From Lysobacteraceae bacterium NML93-0793 (GTDB lineage Bacteria > Pseudomonadota > Gammaproteobacteria > Xanthomonadales > Xanthomonadaceae), in assembly GCA_002324875.1 (NCBI GenBank), contig NTJG01000002.1, positions 1 through 64,000 of the forward strand: a stretch of DNA of 64,000 nt, in the 5' to 3' direction. Shown here in pieces: positions 36,479-46,602 of this stretch. Numbering within the stretch: the stretch's first letter is position 1; the number at the start of each line of letters is the position of its first letter. The notes beneath the pieces were generated by a model. That model was not told the origin of the DNA. It saw nothing but the letters and a program-made list of their open reading frames with translations, and made no database searches. A program made the translations under genes and the position numbers.

Positions 36479-37942
36479 TCAAACCGCGGCGAGCGCGCGC
36501 GCAACCTCGGCCGGCGTCGCATTCCCGAGTGCCGCATAGGCGCGCACGAGCGCATCGACGATGCGCGCGTCATCGACCACCGCGTCGAACACCGGCGCCA
36601 ACGCCAGGATCGCCGTCACGTCCTGGCGCGCGTCGACGGTCATCGTGGCGCCGATCGAGGCCAGCCTGTCCGCCATCGGATCGTCCAGCGCGACACCGGC
36701 CTGCGCCTGGCGCCGGACGACATGCATCCACGCGGCGACCGGCAGGCACAGCCCGTCGATGGATCGACCCGCTGCGAGCGCATCGCTGATCGTTCCGAGC
36801 AGGCGCACGGGAATCTTCTGCGAACCATCCCAGGCGATCTGCGCGAGCCGATGGCGGATCGCCGGATTGCGGAACCGGGCGAGGATCGCGTCGATGTAGG
36901 CCCGGGCGTCGAAGCCGTCCATCGGCGCGAGCGTCGGCGCGATGTCTTCGCGCATCAGGCGCTCCACGAACGGGGACAACGCCGGATGCCGCATCGCGTC
37001 ACTGACGGTTTCCAGCTCGAGCAACAGGCCGAGATAGGCCAGCGTACTGTGCGGACCGTTGAGCAGGCGCAGCTTGGCGCGGTCCCAGCCGGCGATGTCG
37101 CCGCTGAGGATCACGCCGGCGCGTTCGAGCGGCGGCCGGCCGTTGCAGAACGCGTCCTCGACCACCCACTGCGTGTACGGCTCGCGCTGCACCGGCCAGG
37201 CATCGTGCAGGCCGAGCGCCGCGTCGACGTCGGCGCGCAGCGCCTCGTCGGTGGCCGGGGTGATGCTGTCGACCATCGAGCGCGGAAACGTCGCGTGCGC
37301 GTCGATCCACGCCGCGAGTTCGGCATCGAACTGGCGCGCGTACTCCAGCACCGCCCGCCGCAGACGTCCGCCGTTGTCGGCGAGGTTGTCGCAGCTCAGC
37401 ACCGTGTACGCGGACAGGCCCTGCGCCCGCCGCAGGGCGAGCCCGGCGACGACGACGCCGATCGCGCTCGACGGGGAGGCCGGCGTGGCGAGATCACGGA
37501 CGATATCCGGATGCGCGAGATCGACGCCGTCCGCCGAGAGGCAGTAACCCTTTTCGGTGACCGTCAGCATCACCAGGCGCACGTCGGGGTGCGCCAGCCG
37601 CGCGAGCACGGCATCGCGTTCGTCGGCCGCGCACAGCACCTCGCGCAGCGCGCCGATCACACGCAGCGACGGCCCGCCGTCGCGCAGCGCCAACGTGTAC
37701 AGGCCGTCTTGCGGACGCAGCGCATCGCGCACGTCGGGATTGCGCAGCGACACGCCGCAGATCGCCCAGGCGGGGTCTTCGCCCAGCAGATCGTCGATGT
37801 AGACGGCCTGGTGCGCGCGGTGAAACGCACCGACGCCCAGATGGACGATGCCGATGCGCGTGCCGGCGCGATCGAAGGCCGGGCGCGCCACCGCCAGCGG
37901 CAGCGCTGCCAGCGTGTCGTCCGACAGACGCGGCAGACTCAT
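36479..37942 (-). CDS. uxuB: Mannitol dehydrogenase family protein, probable D-fructuronate reductase UxuB
   Basis: A 487-residue polyol dehydrogenase-type enzyme with the NAD-binding IGIVHLGVGAFHRAHQAVYI. LTVTEKGYC, DSITPATDEAL, QWVVEDAFCNGRPPLE and GPHSTLAYLG follow. In the context of uxaC and manD the reaction is D-fructuronate to D-mannonate with NADH; other polyols cannot be excluded from sequence alone. Its start overlaps the stop of the GH43 gene (ATGA). It is the last gene of the minus-strand operon GH67, acetylesterase, manD, GH43, uxuB. Confidence 0.9.
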   Translation of the reverse strand: MSLPRLSDDTLAALPLAVARPAFDRAGTRIGIVHLGVGAFHRAHQAVYIDDLLGEDPAWAICGVSLRNPDVRDALRPQDGLYTLALRDGGPSLRVIGALREVLCAADERDAVLARLAHPDVRLVMLTVTEKGYCLSADGVDLAHPDIVRDLATPASPSSAIGVVVAGLALRRAQGLSAYTVLSCDNLADNGGRLRRAVLEYARQFDAELAAWIDAHATFPRSMVDSITPATDEALRADVDAALGLHDAWPVQREPYTQWVVEDAFCNGRPPLERAGVILSGDIAGWDRAKLRLLNGPHSTLAYLGLLLELETVSDAMRHPALSPFVERLMREDIAPTLAPMDGFDARAYIDAILARFRNPAIRHRLAQIAWDGSQKIPVRLLGTISDALAAGRSIDGLCLPVAAWMHVVRRQAQAGVALDDPMADRLASIGATMTVDARQDVTAILALAPVFDAVVDDARIVDALVRAYAALGNATPAEVARALAAV

Positions 37943-39786
37943 CGCTCGTCGCGTGCGTAGGGGCCGAGCGTCACGCCGACGAAACCACCGGCGTCGTCGG
38001 TGCTCAGCATCGTGGCGTCCGCGCCCTCGAGCAACGGCTGCCAGTCGCCGTCGTCGGCCGCGAACGCGAACGCGATCTCGCCTTCGTCACCCGAGATCCG
38101 CAGGCGCAGCGCGTCGGCCGTGGGCAGCGTGCGCGTGGCGAGCAGCTCGACAGGCGCGCCCTCGCCCTTGGCGCGTTCGACGAACAGTTGCAGCGCGTCA
38201 TTGGCATCGCGCCGCGCACCGACGACATACCAGTGGTTGCCGCTCTGGAACGCCGCCAGTCCTGCGGCAACACCTCGCGCCGGCGGCGCGAGCGCGGCGC
38301 TCGCCTCGAACACCAGATGCTGTTGGCGACGCGCGAGGAACGAGGGGTTGCCCAGCGTGTCGAGGCCTTCGCGCAGCGGATGGATCGCCAGCCTGCCCGG
38401 GTGCGAGGCGAGATCCGCCCAGTCGCGTTTGGGCACGCGCACGAACATCCACTCGCGTCCGAGCTGCGGAGCATCGAATTCATCGCGCACCGTGAAGTTG
38501 CCCGACATCGGCGCCTGCTCGGCCGTGCCTGTCATCCACGACGGCGCCGGCAGCGTGTACGGAATGGTCTCGCCCAGCGGCAGGATCGTCGGCCAGCCGT
38601 CTTTCCAGGTTACCGGCAGCATGAAGGTCTCGCGTCCGGTGTTGTACTGGCGCACGTCGTAGTTGCGGCTGGCCAGGAACACCGCCCACCAACTGCCGTC
38701 CGGGCCTTCGACCATGTCGACGTGGCCGGCATTGGTGATCGGAAGATCACGATCGGCGGGCAGATCGCGCTGGGTGAGGATGGGATTGTGCTCGTAGGGA
38801 ATGTACGGGCCCCAGACATCGCGGCTGCGCAGCACCACCTGCGAATGCTGCGGACCGGTGCCGCCCTCTGCGTTCGACAGGATGTACCAGCCGTCGACCT
38901 TGTAGATGTGCGGGCCCTCGATCCAGATCGGATTTTCTTCCGGCTTCACGCCGCCGTCGATCAGCACCCTGCGTGGACCGAAGGGCTTCAGCGTCTCGAT
39001 GTCGATCGCCTGCATCCAGATCGCGCGGTGGCCGTCGTAGCGCACCGGCACCTCGGGCTCGTCGTTGTTGAGGATGTAGGCACGCCCGTCGTCGTCGAAG
39101 AACAGCGAGGGATCGATGCCGCCGATGCCCGGCAGCCACACCGGGTCCGACCACGGCCCGGCCGGATCGGTCGCGGTGACGATGAAGTTGCCGCCACCAT
39201 CGACCGAGGTGTTGACCACATAGAACGTGCCGTCGTGGTACTCGATGGTCGGCGCGAACACGCCGCGCGACAGACCGAGGCCGTCGAAATCCAGCTGGCC
39301 GGGCCGATGGATCGCACTGCCCACCTGGGTCCAGTGCACCAGGTCCTCGCTCTCGAACACCGGGATGCCCGGGAAGTAGGTGAAGGTGGAATGCACCATG
39401 TAGAACTTGCCGCGCGCGGCGACGATGCTCGGATCGGAATGGAAACCGGCGAGGATCGGATTGCGGAAGTGGCCTTCGGGCAGCGGCAGCTCGAACGCCC
39501 GGTCGCGGCCGGTGTATTCGAACCAGTCGAACAGCACGGGCGGCGCGGCGACCGCTGCTCCCTCGGGCGCAGATGCGCTCGTCTGTGCGGATGCATTGCC
39601 GCCCGCCATCGCCGCCAGCGCCGCCAGCGCAACCGCCATGAGCGCGCGGTTACGCTTGCGTCGCCGAGCCTGCGGCCTTCGATCGCCCAAGGCGCGGTGA
39701 GCCGCGTCGACGTCGCCGAGTCTCTCCGGTGTGTTTCCGGATCCCCTTCCACCCGCACATGCCGCGTCCATCGTCGATCGCATCAT
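37939..39786 (-). CDS. GH43 family beta-xylosidase/arabinofuranosidase with C-terminal beta-sandwich (exported)
   Basis: A 615-residue GH43 enzyme. After a long basic N-terminus a hydrophobic signal (ALMAVALAALAAMAGGNASA) precedes the catalytic domain. That domain starts HFRNPILAGFHSDPSIVAAR (base Asp), then GIGGIDPSLFFDDDGRAYIL and IWIEGPHIYKVDGWYILSN (acid Glu). The C-terminal third (from about residue 430) is a lectin-like sandwich as in GH43 xylosidases. GGAGGAGGG just upstream fixes the start at 39786 (second ATG at 39783). It is probably periplasmic and trims xylo-oligosaccharides. It sits 19 bases from manD. Confidence 0.88.
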   Translation of the reverse strand: MMRSTMDAACAGGRGSGNTPERLGDVDAAHRALGDRRPQARRRKRNRALMAVALAALAAMAGGNASAQTSASAPEGAAVAAPPVLFDWFEYTGRDRAFELPLPEGHFRNPILAGFHSDPSIVAARGKFYMVHSTFTYFPGIPVFESEDLVHWTQVGSAIHRPGQLDFDGLGLSRGVFAPTIEYHDGTFYVVNTSVDGGGNFIVTATDPAGPWSDPVWLPGIGGIDPSLFFDDDGRAYILNNDEPEVPVRYDGHRAIWMQAIDIETLKPFGPRRVLIDGGVKPEENPIWIEGPHIYKVDGWYILSNAEGGTGPQHSQVVLRSRDVWGPYIPYEHNPILTQRDLPADRDLPITNAGHVDMVEGPDGSWWAVFLASRNYDVRQYNTGRETFMLPVTWKDGWPTILPLGETIPYTLPAPSWMTGTAEQAPMSGNFTVRDEFDAPQLGREWMFVRVPKRDWADLASHPGRLAIHPLREGLDTLGNPSFLARRQQHLVFEASAALAPPARGVAAGLAAFQSGNHWYVVGARRDANDALQLFVERAKGEGAPVELLATRTLPTADALRLRISGDEGEIAFAFAADDGDWQPLLEGADATMLSTDDAGGFVGVTLGPYARDER

Positions 39787-39805
39787 TCCGCCCTCCTCCG
39801 TGTCG

Positions 39806-41065
39806 TTACCAGTCCCACATCGCCCCGTCTTCGAGACGGGCGATCGGCAACTGCTTCGGGCTGTAGGGATATTTCGCCGCCAGTGTTTCGTCGATCTCCA
39901 CACCGTGCCCCGGCGTGTCGCCGACATGCAGCCGGCCCTCGCGGAACACGTAGTCGTGCGGAAACACGTCATTGGCCTCGTCGCTGTGGAACATGTACTC
40001 CTGGATGCCGAAGTTCGGCACCCAGGTATCGAAGTGCAGCGCGGCGCCCATCGTCACCGGCGACAGGTCGGTCGCGCCGTGGAAGCCGGTGCGCACCTGG
40101 TGCAGGCCGGCGAAATCCGCCAGCCGGCGGATGTGGGTGATGCCCCCGCCGTGCACGATGGTGGTGCGGATGTAGTCGATCAGCTGCTGCTCGATCAGGT
40201 GCTTGCAGTCCCAGATCGAGTTGAACACCTCACCTACCGCCAGCGGGGTCACCGTGTGCTGGCGGATGATCTCGAACGAGCGCTGGTTCTCGGCGGGCGT
40301 CGCGTCCTCCATCCAGAACAGCCGGTAGGGTTCGAGCTCCCGGCCGAGGCGCGCGGCCTCGATCGGGGTGAGCCGGTGATGCACGTCGTGCAGCAGCTCG
40401 ACGGTGGTGCCGTGGTCGGCGCGCACGCGCTCGAACAGTGCCGGCACGGTCTCGAGATACCGCGGCGTGTTCCATTCGGTCTCGGCCGGCAGTTCGCTCT
40501 CCGCCGGCTCGTAGGGCTTGCCGCCGGAGGAAATGCCGTAGGCCTTCTTGACGCCGGGCACGCCGCACTGCGCGCGCACCGCGAGAAAGCCCTTGTCGAT
40601 GTACGCACCCACCGCGTCGCTGGCCTCGGCGATGTCGCGGCCGTTGGCGTGCGCATAGACCAGCGCCCCCTCGCGCGAGCGGCCGCCGAGCAACTGGTAC
40701 AGCGGCAGGCCTGCCATCTTGCCGAGGACGTCCCACAGCGCGACGTCGACCGCGGCGATCGCCGTCATCGTCACCGGGCCGCGCCGCCAGTAGGCACCGC
40801 GGTAGAGGAACTGCCACAGGTCTTCGATACGGCCGGCATCGCGGCCGATCAGGTTCGGCACCACGTGGTCCTGCAGGTACGAGGCGACCGCGAGTTCGCG
40901 GCCGTTGAGCGTGGCGTCGCCGAGCCCGGTCACACCGGAGCGGGTGACGATCTTCAACGTGACGAAGTTGCGGCCGGGACAGGTGACGATGACCCGGGCC
41001 TCGACGATCTCGCGATCGCGGTTCGAGCTGTAGGGGCTCGGGTCGTGGGGACTGGAAGTCGGCAT
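39806..41065 (-). CDS. manD: D-mannonate dehydratase, ManD type (enolase superfamily)
   Basis: A 419-residue enolase-superfamily dehydratase. The three metal ligands appear in order: Asp in LLHDVHHRL, Glu in [12 protein letters not shown] and Glu in [12 protein letters not shown]. The [20 protein letters not shown] and [11 protein letters not shown] segments and the [10 protein letters not shown] motif mark the mannonate dehydratase subgroup. It converts D-mannonate to 2-keto-3-deoxygluconate, finishing the glucuronate branch in this window. It replaces the unrelated UxuA. GGGAG six bases before the ATG supports the start. KDG kinase and aldolase are not in the window. Confidence 0.9.
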   Translation of the reverse strand: MPTSSPHDPSPYSSNRDREIVEARVIVTCPGRNFVTLKIVTRSGVTGLGDATLNGRELAVASYLQDHVVPNLIGRDAGRIEDLWQFLYRGAYWRRGPVTMTAIAAVDVALWDVLGKMAGLPLYQLLGGRSREGALVYAHANGRDIAEASDAVGAYIDKGFLAVRAQCGVPGVKKAYGISSGGKPYEPAESELPAETEWNTPRYLETVPALFERVRADHGTTVELLHDVHHRLTPIEAARLGRELEPYRLFWMEDATPAENQRSFEIIRQHTVTPLAVGEVFNSIWDCKHLIEQQLIDYIRTTIVHGGGITHIRRLADFAGLHQVRTGFHGATDLSPVTMGAALHFDTWVPNFGIQEYMFHSDEANDVFPHDYVFREGRLHVGDTPGHGVEIDETLAAKYPYSPKQLPIARLEDGAMWDW

Positions 41066-41150
41066 GGTGGCTCCCGGAACAGTCATTCGGAGTGTGTGGA
41101 TCGGATCCCGCCGCGCCGAGCGCGCGGGCGACGCGGTGCAGGCATGTCGG

Positions 41151-43154
41151 TCAGCGGATCTCGATTTCGAACGGGCCGGCCGGCTGATCCGCGGCATCGA
41201 ACAGATTCACCAGCGGCGCGTCGGCCCAGGCGTAGCGCACGCGCACCGGCGTCGGGCCCGCGTCGGCGCGCAGGCGCACGCGATCGCCTTCGACGCGGGC
41301 ATCGACGAAGCGGCAACTGTCGCTCTGCGCGCCGCACAGCTCGAAACCGACAGGCCCGGCGGCGCCGTGCACGAACAGCCCGCCTTCGACATCGGCGAAG
41401 GTCACCACCACGTCGTCGCCCTCGCGGCGTGCCTGTTGCGGCACCGGGCCGGAGGGCGCGATGCGCTCGCCGTACACCGCGTGCCGCGCGGCGCGCGCGA
41501 GCCGCTTGCCGAGCACCTGCTTGTTCGCCGGATGGATGTCGTAGCGGTCGCCGATGTCGATCGTCACCGCCAGCGCCGTGTCCGGATCCCCGGCAACGGT
41601 GCGTTGCGCCTCGCGCAGGGCCGCCCAGTCGCTGTCGCCGGGCGCGTCGGCAGGCGTGCCGTAGTTGGCCAGCTGGACGACGAGGAACGGCAGCCCGGGA
41701 TTCTCGAAGCGCGCGCGCCAGTCCTCGCGCAGGCCGCGCAGCAGCCCGGCGTAGGCATCGGCCTCGAAGGTGTTCGATTCGCCCTGGTACCAGACCATGC
41801 CGCGCAGGCGCATGCCGGCCAGTGGCGCGATCATGCCGTTGTACAGCGTCGACAGCCCGGCCGCGGACTGCCACGGCGCGCGTGGCGGCGAGCCGACCGC
41901 GTCCGGCACGACGCGATAGCGCCAGCCGCCATCGAGCAGCACCGTGCTGCCGTCGGCGAAGTTCAACGCATGCGCGGACGCCGGCCCGGACAGTCCGCCT
42001 TCGCGATAGGTGTCGAGCACGTTGACGACGATGTGGTTGTCGCCGGCGTGCAGCAGGCCCTGCGGCAGCGCATAGGCGCGCGGCGTGCCGGCGCCGTAGG
42101 TGCTGCCGACGGCCTGGCCGTTGACCCAGGTGGTGTCCATCTCATCGGCCGGACCGAGCACGAGGGTTGCCGGCTGCGCCGCCTGGTCCACCGTCAGCCT
42201 GACCTGCGTGCGATACCAGAGCATGCCGTCGAAGGCGGCGAGTTCGGGCACGCCCCAGCGCTCCCAGGCGCCGAGATCGGCCGGCGTATCGCGCCAGTCC
42301 GCGCCGCGTGCGTCGCCGTCCCAGGGGCGATCACCGGTGGCGATGCCCGGACGCTGCTGCCACCAGCCCGTCCACACCTCGCCCCAGCGCGCGACAGCGG
42401 CTTCGGGCGTGTCGGCGTACAGCGCCAGCACATCGAGTTCGGCATCGAGTCCGCCGCCGGCACGCAGCGCCTCGGCACTGGTCCAGGCCTGGATGCGCGA
42501 GCCGCCCCAGGCCGCGTTGACCAGGCCCATCGGCACGTCGACGGTCTTCTGCAACTCGCGCGCGAAGTAGTAACAGGCGGCGGAGAAATCACGGATCGAG
42601 TCCGGACTGACGGTCTGCCACCGGGTGTCGGCGCCGAAGCGCGTCTGCGGCGCCGGGTGGCCGGCCTGCGGCACCGTCAGCAGGCGGATCGTGTCGCTGG
42701 CCGCGCCGGCGATCTCGGCGCGCGCGTCGAGCGAACGCCAGACCTGCAGCTCCATGTTCGACTGGCCGGAGCACAGCCAGACATCGCCGACCAGTACGTC
42801 GGCAACCGTGCGCGACACGTCGCCGGCACGTGCGGTCAGCATGTGCGGCCCGCCGGCGGGCAACGCCGGCAACTCGACCGACCAGCGCCCCGACGCATCC
42901 GCGCGGGCGCTGCGACGGTGGCGCGCCAAGCCCACCTGCACGGCCGCACCGGGGGCAGCCTCCCCCCAGATGCGGATCGGCTGGTCGCGCTGCAGCACGG
43001 CGTGATCCTGAAACAGCGGATGCAGCAGCGCCGCGTCCGCGTCGTCGGCTTTTGCCGGCGCGAACGCGGCGAGACCCAGCAGCAGCGTCGCCAGCGCGAT
43101 GCGCGCATGCGCGGCAACCGGGCGGTGCATCGAATCTAGCGCCATGCGCTTCAC
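41151..43154 (-). CDS. Sialate-O-acetylesterase (SASA) family protein, probable xylan acetylesterase
   Basis: A 667-residue exported SGNH-type esterase: GTG start, then a signal peptide ([20 protein letters not shown]). A sandwich domain precedes CSGQSNME (nucleophile Ser), and a jelly-roll insert lies in the middle (residues about 310-430). [11 protein letters not shown] and the late [18 protein letters not shown] (Asp-His) complete the catalytic set. Family members deacetylate sugars. In a glucuronoxylan operon the likely substrate is acetyl groups on xylose. The GTG overlaps the GH67 stop by four bases (GTGA), so both enzymes are made together. Confidence 0.85.
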   Translation of the reverse strand: MKRMALDSMHRPVAAHARIALATLLLGLAAFAPAKADDADAALLHPLFQDHAVLQRDQPIRIWGEAAPGAAVQVGLARHRRSARADASGRWSVELPALPAGGPHMLTARAGDVSRTVADVLVGDVWLCSGQSNMELQVWRSLDARAEIAGAASDTIRLLTVPQAGHPAPQTRFGADTRWQTVSPDSIRDFSAACYYFARELQKTVDVPMGLVNAAWGGSRIQAWTSAEALRAGGGLDAELDVLALYADTPEAAVARWGEVWTGWWQQRPGIATGDRPWDGDARGADWRDTPADLGAWERWGVPELAAFDGMLWYRTQVRLTVDQAAQPATLVLGPADEMDTTWVNGQAVGSTYGAGTPRAYALPQGLLHAGDNHIVVNVLDTYREGGLSGPASAHALNFADGSTVLLDGGWRYRVVPDAVGSPPRAPWQSAAGLSTLYNGMIAPLAGMRLRGMVWYQGESNTFEADAYAGLLRGLREDWRARFENPGLPFLVVQLANYGTPADAPGDSDWAALREAQRTVAGDPDTALAVTIDIGDRYDIHPANKQVLGKRLARAARHAVYGERIAPSGPVPQQARREGDDVVVTFADVEGGLFVHGAAGPVGFELCGAQSDSCRFVDARVEGDRVRLRADAGPTPVRVRYAWADAPLVNLFDAADQPAGPFEIEIR

Positions 43155-45358
43155 TGCGTGTCCCCGGGCGCGTGCGGAAATTCCAGCGCCTTGTAGTGCT
43201 CCAGCGGATGCGGCGGCGGCGCGACGCCCGCCGGAAGCGGCAGGCCCGAGATCGACTGGAAGTACGCGATGCTGGCATCGCGCCACCACTGCGCCTCGTC
43301 CTGCTGGATCGCGAGAAACGCAGCGACCTGCGCATGCCGCGCCGCATCGATGCGGCCGTCGAGGTCGGCCCAGGTCGCGCGCATGTCGCGCACCGCGCTC
43401 ACGCCGCGGTCGTAGCGCAGCACCAGCTCGTCCCACAGCGGGCGTCCACTGCGCATCCGATGGGTCCAGGGCACGTGGTGGAACCACAGCAGGAATTGCT
43501 CGGGCGTGCGCGCGACATCGTCGAACACCTCCGCCACCGGCGGCGCGTACTGCGACACCGCATCGCTGCCGCGACGCGTGCGGTCGAAGCCGATGCCGTT
43601 CGCGTCCGCGCGGTGGAAATACACCGACGTCCAGTCCGCACGCGGGCCGCCTTCGACCCACGGCCCGGGGCCATAGTGGTGGCCGCGGCCCATCACGTGG
43701 TGCAGGCCCAGCGCACCCGTGTAGTCCACCACCGCCTCGCGCGAGGCCATCATCATGCCGACCACCGGCTCGACCACCGCCGCGTCGTTGGAGAACGTCA
43801 TCCGCGTCCATTCGGCCGCGATGTCGCGCGACGACAGCTCCGGATTCCAGGCCAGACGCCCGAACGCGTACCAGTTGGCCTGGTCGAAGTGCGAGCCGCT
43901 CCAGTTGCGGTCGCTGCCGATGTTGGCGACACCGGCGATGCCGGTCAGCGCGTGGCCGTCGAGCGAGCCGTCGATTACCCGCGCGACGGTCGAACCCGGC
44001 CCCTGCACATGGGTGTCGGCGTCCAGCACCTCCTCGTACAGCGGCGCCTTGTAGGCGAGATGCGTCGAGAAGCCGAGGTACTCCTTGGTGATCTGGAATT
44101 CCATCATCAGCGGCGTCCTGGGCATTGCGCCGAACAGCGGATGGAAGGGCTCGCGCGGCTGGAAATCGATCGGCCCGTTCTTCACCTGCACCAGCACGTT
44201 GTCGCGGAACGTGCCGTCGAGTGGCACGAATTCGTTCCAGGCCTGCTTGGCGCGGTCGACCGGCTCCTCGTCGGAATAGACGAACGCGCGCCACATCACC
44301 ACGCCGCCGTGCGGCGCGACCGCGTCGGCCAGCATGTTGGCGCCGTCGGCATGGCTGCGGCCGTAGTCCTGCGGGCCGGGCTGGCCTTCCGAATTGGCTT
44401 TGACCAGGAAGCCGCCGAAATCTGGAATCAGCGCGTAGATCTCGTCGGCCTTCGCGCGCCACCAGCGCTGCACACCGGCATCGAGCGGATCGGCCGTCGC
44501 GAGACCGCCGATCTCCATCGGCGCGCTGAAGCGCGCGCTCAGGTAGACCCTCATGCCATAAGGCCGCAACACGCCGGCAATGGCCGCGACCTTCTCCAGG
44601 TACATCGGCGTCAGCACCTCGGCATTGGCGTTGACGTTGTTGAGCACCGTGCCGTTGATGCCGATCGAGGCGTTGGCGCGCGCGTAATCGGTGTAGCGTG
44701 GGTCGAGCCAGCCCGGCAGGCGGTGCCAGTCCCAGATCGACTGGCCGGAATAGCCGCGCTCGACGTAGCGGTCGAGATTGTCCCAATGGTTGAGCACACG
44801 CAGCGCCACGCGCGGCGCCTCGCGGATGTCGAGTCCGTCGAGCGGTCGCCCGGTCTGCAGCAGGCGCAGCAGATGGAAACTGCCGTACAGCGCGCCGACG
44901 TCGTTGTTGGCGGCGACGACCGTCGCCGCATGACCGCCGATGTCCACGCTGCGGATGCGGTAGCCCTCCTCGCCCAGGCCCTCGAGATCCAGGCCCAGCG
45001 CCGCGATCTGCGGCGACGAGGCCGGCGTGCCGACCAGCAGCGCGCCGGCCCGGTTCACCCGGTCCGCCTGCGCCGGCGCGGTGCCCGATACGCCGGCGAG
45101 ACCGCGCAGCAGTTCACGCTGCGCCGCCATCTGCACGGGCGTCGCGGCCGGACTCACCAGCTGGCGGATACGCGCGGTCGTTGCCGTATCGGCACTGGCG
45201 GGCGCATAGCGCAGCCACAGGTCGTACCCGTCTTCGGCCTGCGCGGTGACCGCCGCCGCCAGCAATGCGAGGCTTGCCATCGCGGCCACAAGGGAACGCG
45301 GCGACCACATCCGACGCGTCTCGCCGGCTGAATGGGTTAGCGGTAACATCATCGACAT
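43151..45358 (-). CDS. GH67 alpha-glucuronidase
   Basis: A 735-residue enzyme with a signal peptide (SLVAAMASLALLAAAVTAQA). GH67 landmarks include RVLNHWDNLDRYVERGYSGQ, INGTVLNNVNANAEVL, GFLVKANSEGQPGPQDYGRS, the catalytic-region VMWRAFVYSDEEPVDRAKQA and HHYGPGPWVEGGPRADWTSV. It cuts 4-O-methylglucuronate from the non-reducing end of xylo-oligosaccharides, complementing GH115. The start at 45358 is preceded by an excellent GGGGAGGG; an alternative ATG at 45310 would start directly at the signal peptide. A variant xyl box (45335-45348) lies within the first codons under the first choice, and just upstream under the second. Confidence 0.93.
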   Translation of the reverse strand: MSMMLPLTHSAGETRRMWSPRSLVAAMASLALLAAAVTAQAEDGYDLWLRYAPASADTATTARIRQLVSPAATPVQMAAQRELLRGLAGVSGTAPAQADRVNRAGALLVGTPASSPQIAALGLDLEGLGEEGYRIRSVDIGGHAATVVAANNDVGALYGSFHLLRLLQTGRPLDGLDIREAPRVALRVLNHWDNLDRYVERGYSGQSIWDWHRLPGWLDPRYTDYARANASIGINGTVLNNVNANAEVLTPMYLEKVAAIAGVLRPYGMRVYLSARFSAPMEIGGLATADPLDAGVQRWWRAKADEIYALIPDFGGFLVKANSEGQPGPQDYGRSHADGANMLADAVAPHGGVVMWRAFVYSDEEPVDRAKQAWNEFVPLDGTFRDNVLVQVKNGPIDFQPREPFHPLFGAMPRTPLMMEFQITKEYLGFSTHLAYKAPLYEEVLDADTHVQGPGSTVARVIDGSLDGHALTGIAGVANIGSDRNWSGSHFDQANWYAFGRLAWNPELSSRDIAAEWTRMTFSNDAAVVEPVVGMMMASREAVVDYTGALGLHHVMGRGHHYGPGPWVEGGPRADWTSVYFHRADANGIGFDRTRRGSDAVSQYAPPVAEVFDDVARTPEQFLLWFHHVPWTHRMRSGRPLWDELVLRYDRGVSAVRDMRATWADLDGRIDAARHAQVAAFLAIQQDEAQWWRDASIAYFQSISGLPLPAGVAPPPHPLEHYKALEFPHAPGDTQ
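45335..45348. promoter_or_regulatory. Variant xyl-box operator at the start of the GH67 operon
   Basis: GGTTAGCGGTAACA differs from the other sites by a C-to-G change in the core (AGCGGT). It lies between the divergent regulator and GH67 genes, overlapping codons about 4-8 of GH67 if that gene starts at 45358. Confidence 0.55.
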
Positions 45359-45450
45359 CTGGATTCCCTCCCCGGAACCGGCTTTCATGCACATGGGCCC
45401 GCCACGTGCGACAGGCAGGGCCCGTCGCCTGGCGAGTGAAGGAACGAGCG

Positions 45451-46512
45451 TTGGAGAAGACGAAGAAATCGGTCCGCCGCAAGACGCGCGGCGTCACCAT
45501 CGCCGAAGTGGCCGAACTCGCCGGCGTCTCGCCGATGACGATCTCGCGGGTGATCAACGGCCAGGGCAAGGTGCGCGAGAGCACCCGGGAACGTGTGATG
45601 CGCGCGGTGCGCGAGTTGAACTACACGCCCAACCTCGCCGCCAGTTCGCTCGCGGCCGCCCAGCACACGCGCATCGCGCTGGTCTACACCAATCCCAGCG
45701 GCGCCTATCTGCGCGAGCTGCTGCTCGGCCTGCTGCGCGTAGCCTCGGGCACGGCGATCCAGCTGGTCATCGACTACTGGGACGAACTCGACGCCGATGC
45801 CGAGCGCAAGGCCGCGCGGGCGCTCGCCAAACGCGTCGACGGGGTGATCCTGCCGCCACCGCTGTGCGAATCCAAGGCCGCGGTGACCGAATTCGTGCGC
45901 GCCGGCGTGCCGGTGGTGGCGATTGCCTCGGGCCGCTTCAGCGACGACATCTCCTGCGTCCGCGTCGACGAGTTCCGCGCCGCGAAGGAGATCACCGGGC
46001 ACCTGATCGAACACGGCCACACGCGCATTGCCTGCATCAAGGGCGGCACCTACCTCAGCGCCACCGCGCGGCGTTTCGAGGGGTTCAAGGCGGCGCTCGA
46101 CGAGGCGGGGATCGCCCTCGACACCGCGCTCGTCCAGCAGGGCGACTACACCTATCGCTCGGGCCTCGCCGCCACGGAGACACTGCTGGCCCTGCGCAAG
46201 CCGCCGACCGCGATCTTCGCCAGCAACGACGACATGGCCGCCGCCGCGATCTCGGTCGCACACCGGCGCGGCCTCGACGTGCCGCGTGACCTGTCGGTCG
46301 TCGGGTTCGACGACAGCTCGGCCGCGACCACGGTCTGGCCGGAACTGACCACGATCAAGCAGCCGATCGAGGCGATGACCAATACCGCCATCGAGGTGCT
46401 GGTGCGCGGCATCCGCCGCAATGACGCCAGCACGCGCGTGCTGGCCGACCATGTGATCGCGCACCGGCTGATCGGTCGCGATTCGGTGGCGAAGCCGCCG
46501 CGCGCGAAGTGA
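45451..46512 (+). CDS. LacI-family transcriptional regulator (XylR-like)
   Basis: A 353-residue LacI-type repressor. The N-terminal helix-turn-helix is VTIAEVAELAGVSPMTISRV with the hinge LNYTPNLAASSLA. A periplasmic-binding-like effector domain follows (HTRIALVYTNPSGAYL, ASNDDMAAAAISVAHRRGLD, LSVVGFDDSSAATTVWPELT). The TTG start at 45451 has AAGGA seven bases upstream; a GTG 15 bases earlier is possible. It lies inside the xylan island, divergent from the GH67 operon, and its family binds AGCGCT-centred palindromes like those found at five places here. The inducer is probably a xylan-derived sugar or uronate. Confidence 0.9.
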   Translation: MEKTKKSVRRKTRGVTIAEVAELAGVSPMTISRVINGQGKVRESTRERVMRAVRELNYTPNLAASSLAAAQHTRIALVYTNPSGAYLRELLLGLLRVASGTAIQLVIDYWDELDADAERKAARALAKRVDGVILPPPLCESKAAVTEFVRAGVPVVAIASGRFSDDISCVRVDEFRAAKEITGHLIEHGHTRIACIKGGTYLSATARRFEGFKAALDEAGIALDTALVQQGDYTYRSGLAATETLLALRKPPTAIFASNDDMAAAAISVAHRRGLDVPRDLSVVGFDDSSAATTVWPELTTIKQPIEAMTNTAIEVLVRGIRRNDASTRVLADHVIAHRLIGRDSVAKPPRAK

Positions 46513-46526
46513 CTGCGACGCGGCGC

Positions 46527-46585
46527 GTGGCCGGGCCGCCGCACGCGCGGACATCGGTCCGATGTGCGCGCGGGCGGCCCGTGGC
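46527..46585. terminator. Large hairpin between convergent regulator and xylA genes
   Basis: An imperfect inverted repeat of about 28 bases per arm (GGCCGGGCCGCCGCACGCGC facing CGCGGGCGGCCCGTGGC) lies in the 90-base gap between the two convergent genes. It is likely a bidirectional transcription stop, although no T-run is present. Confidence 0.5.
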
Positions 46586-46602
46586 GTCATGCGGTCCGGC
46601 CC

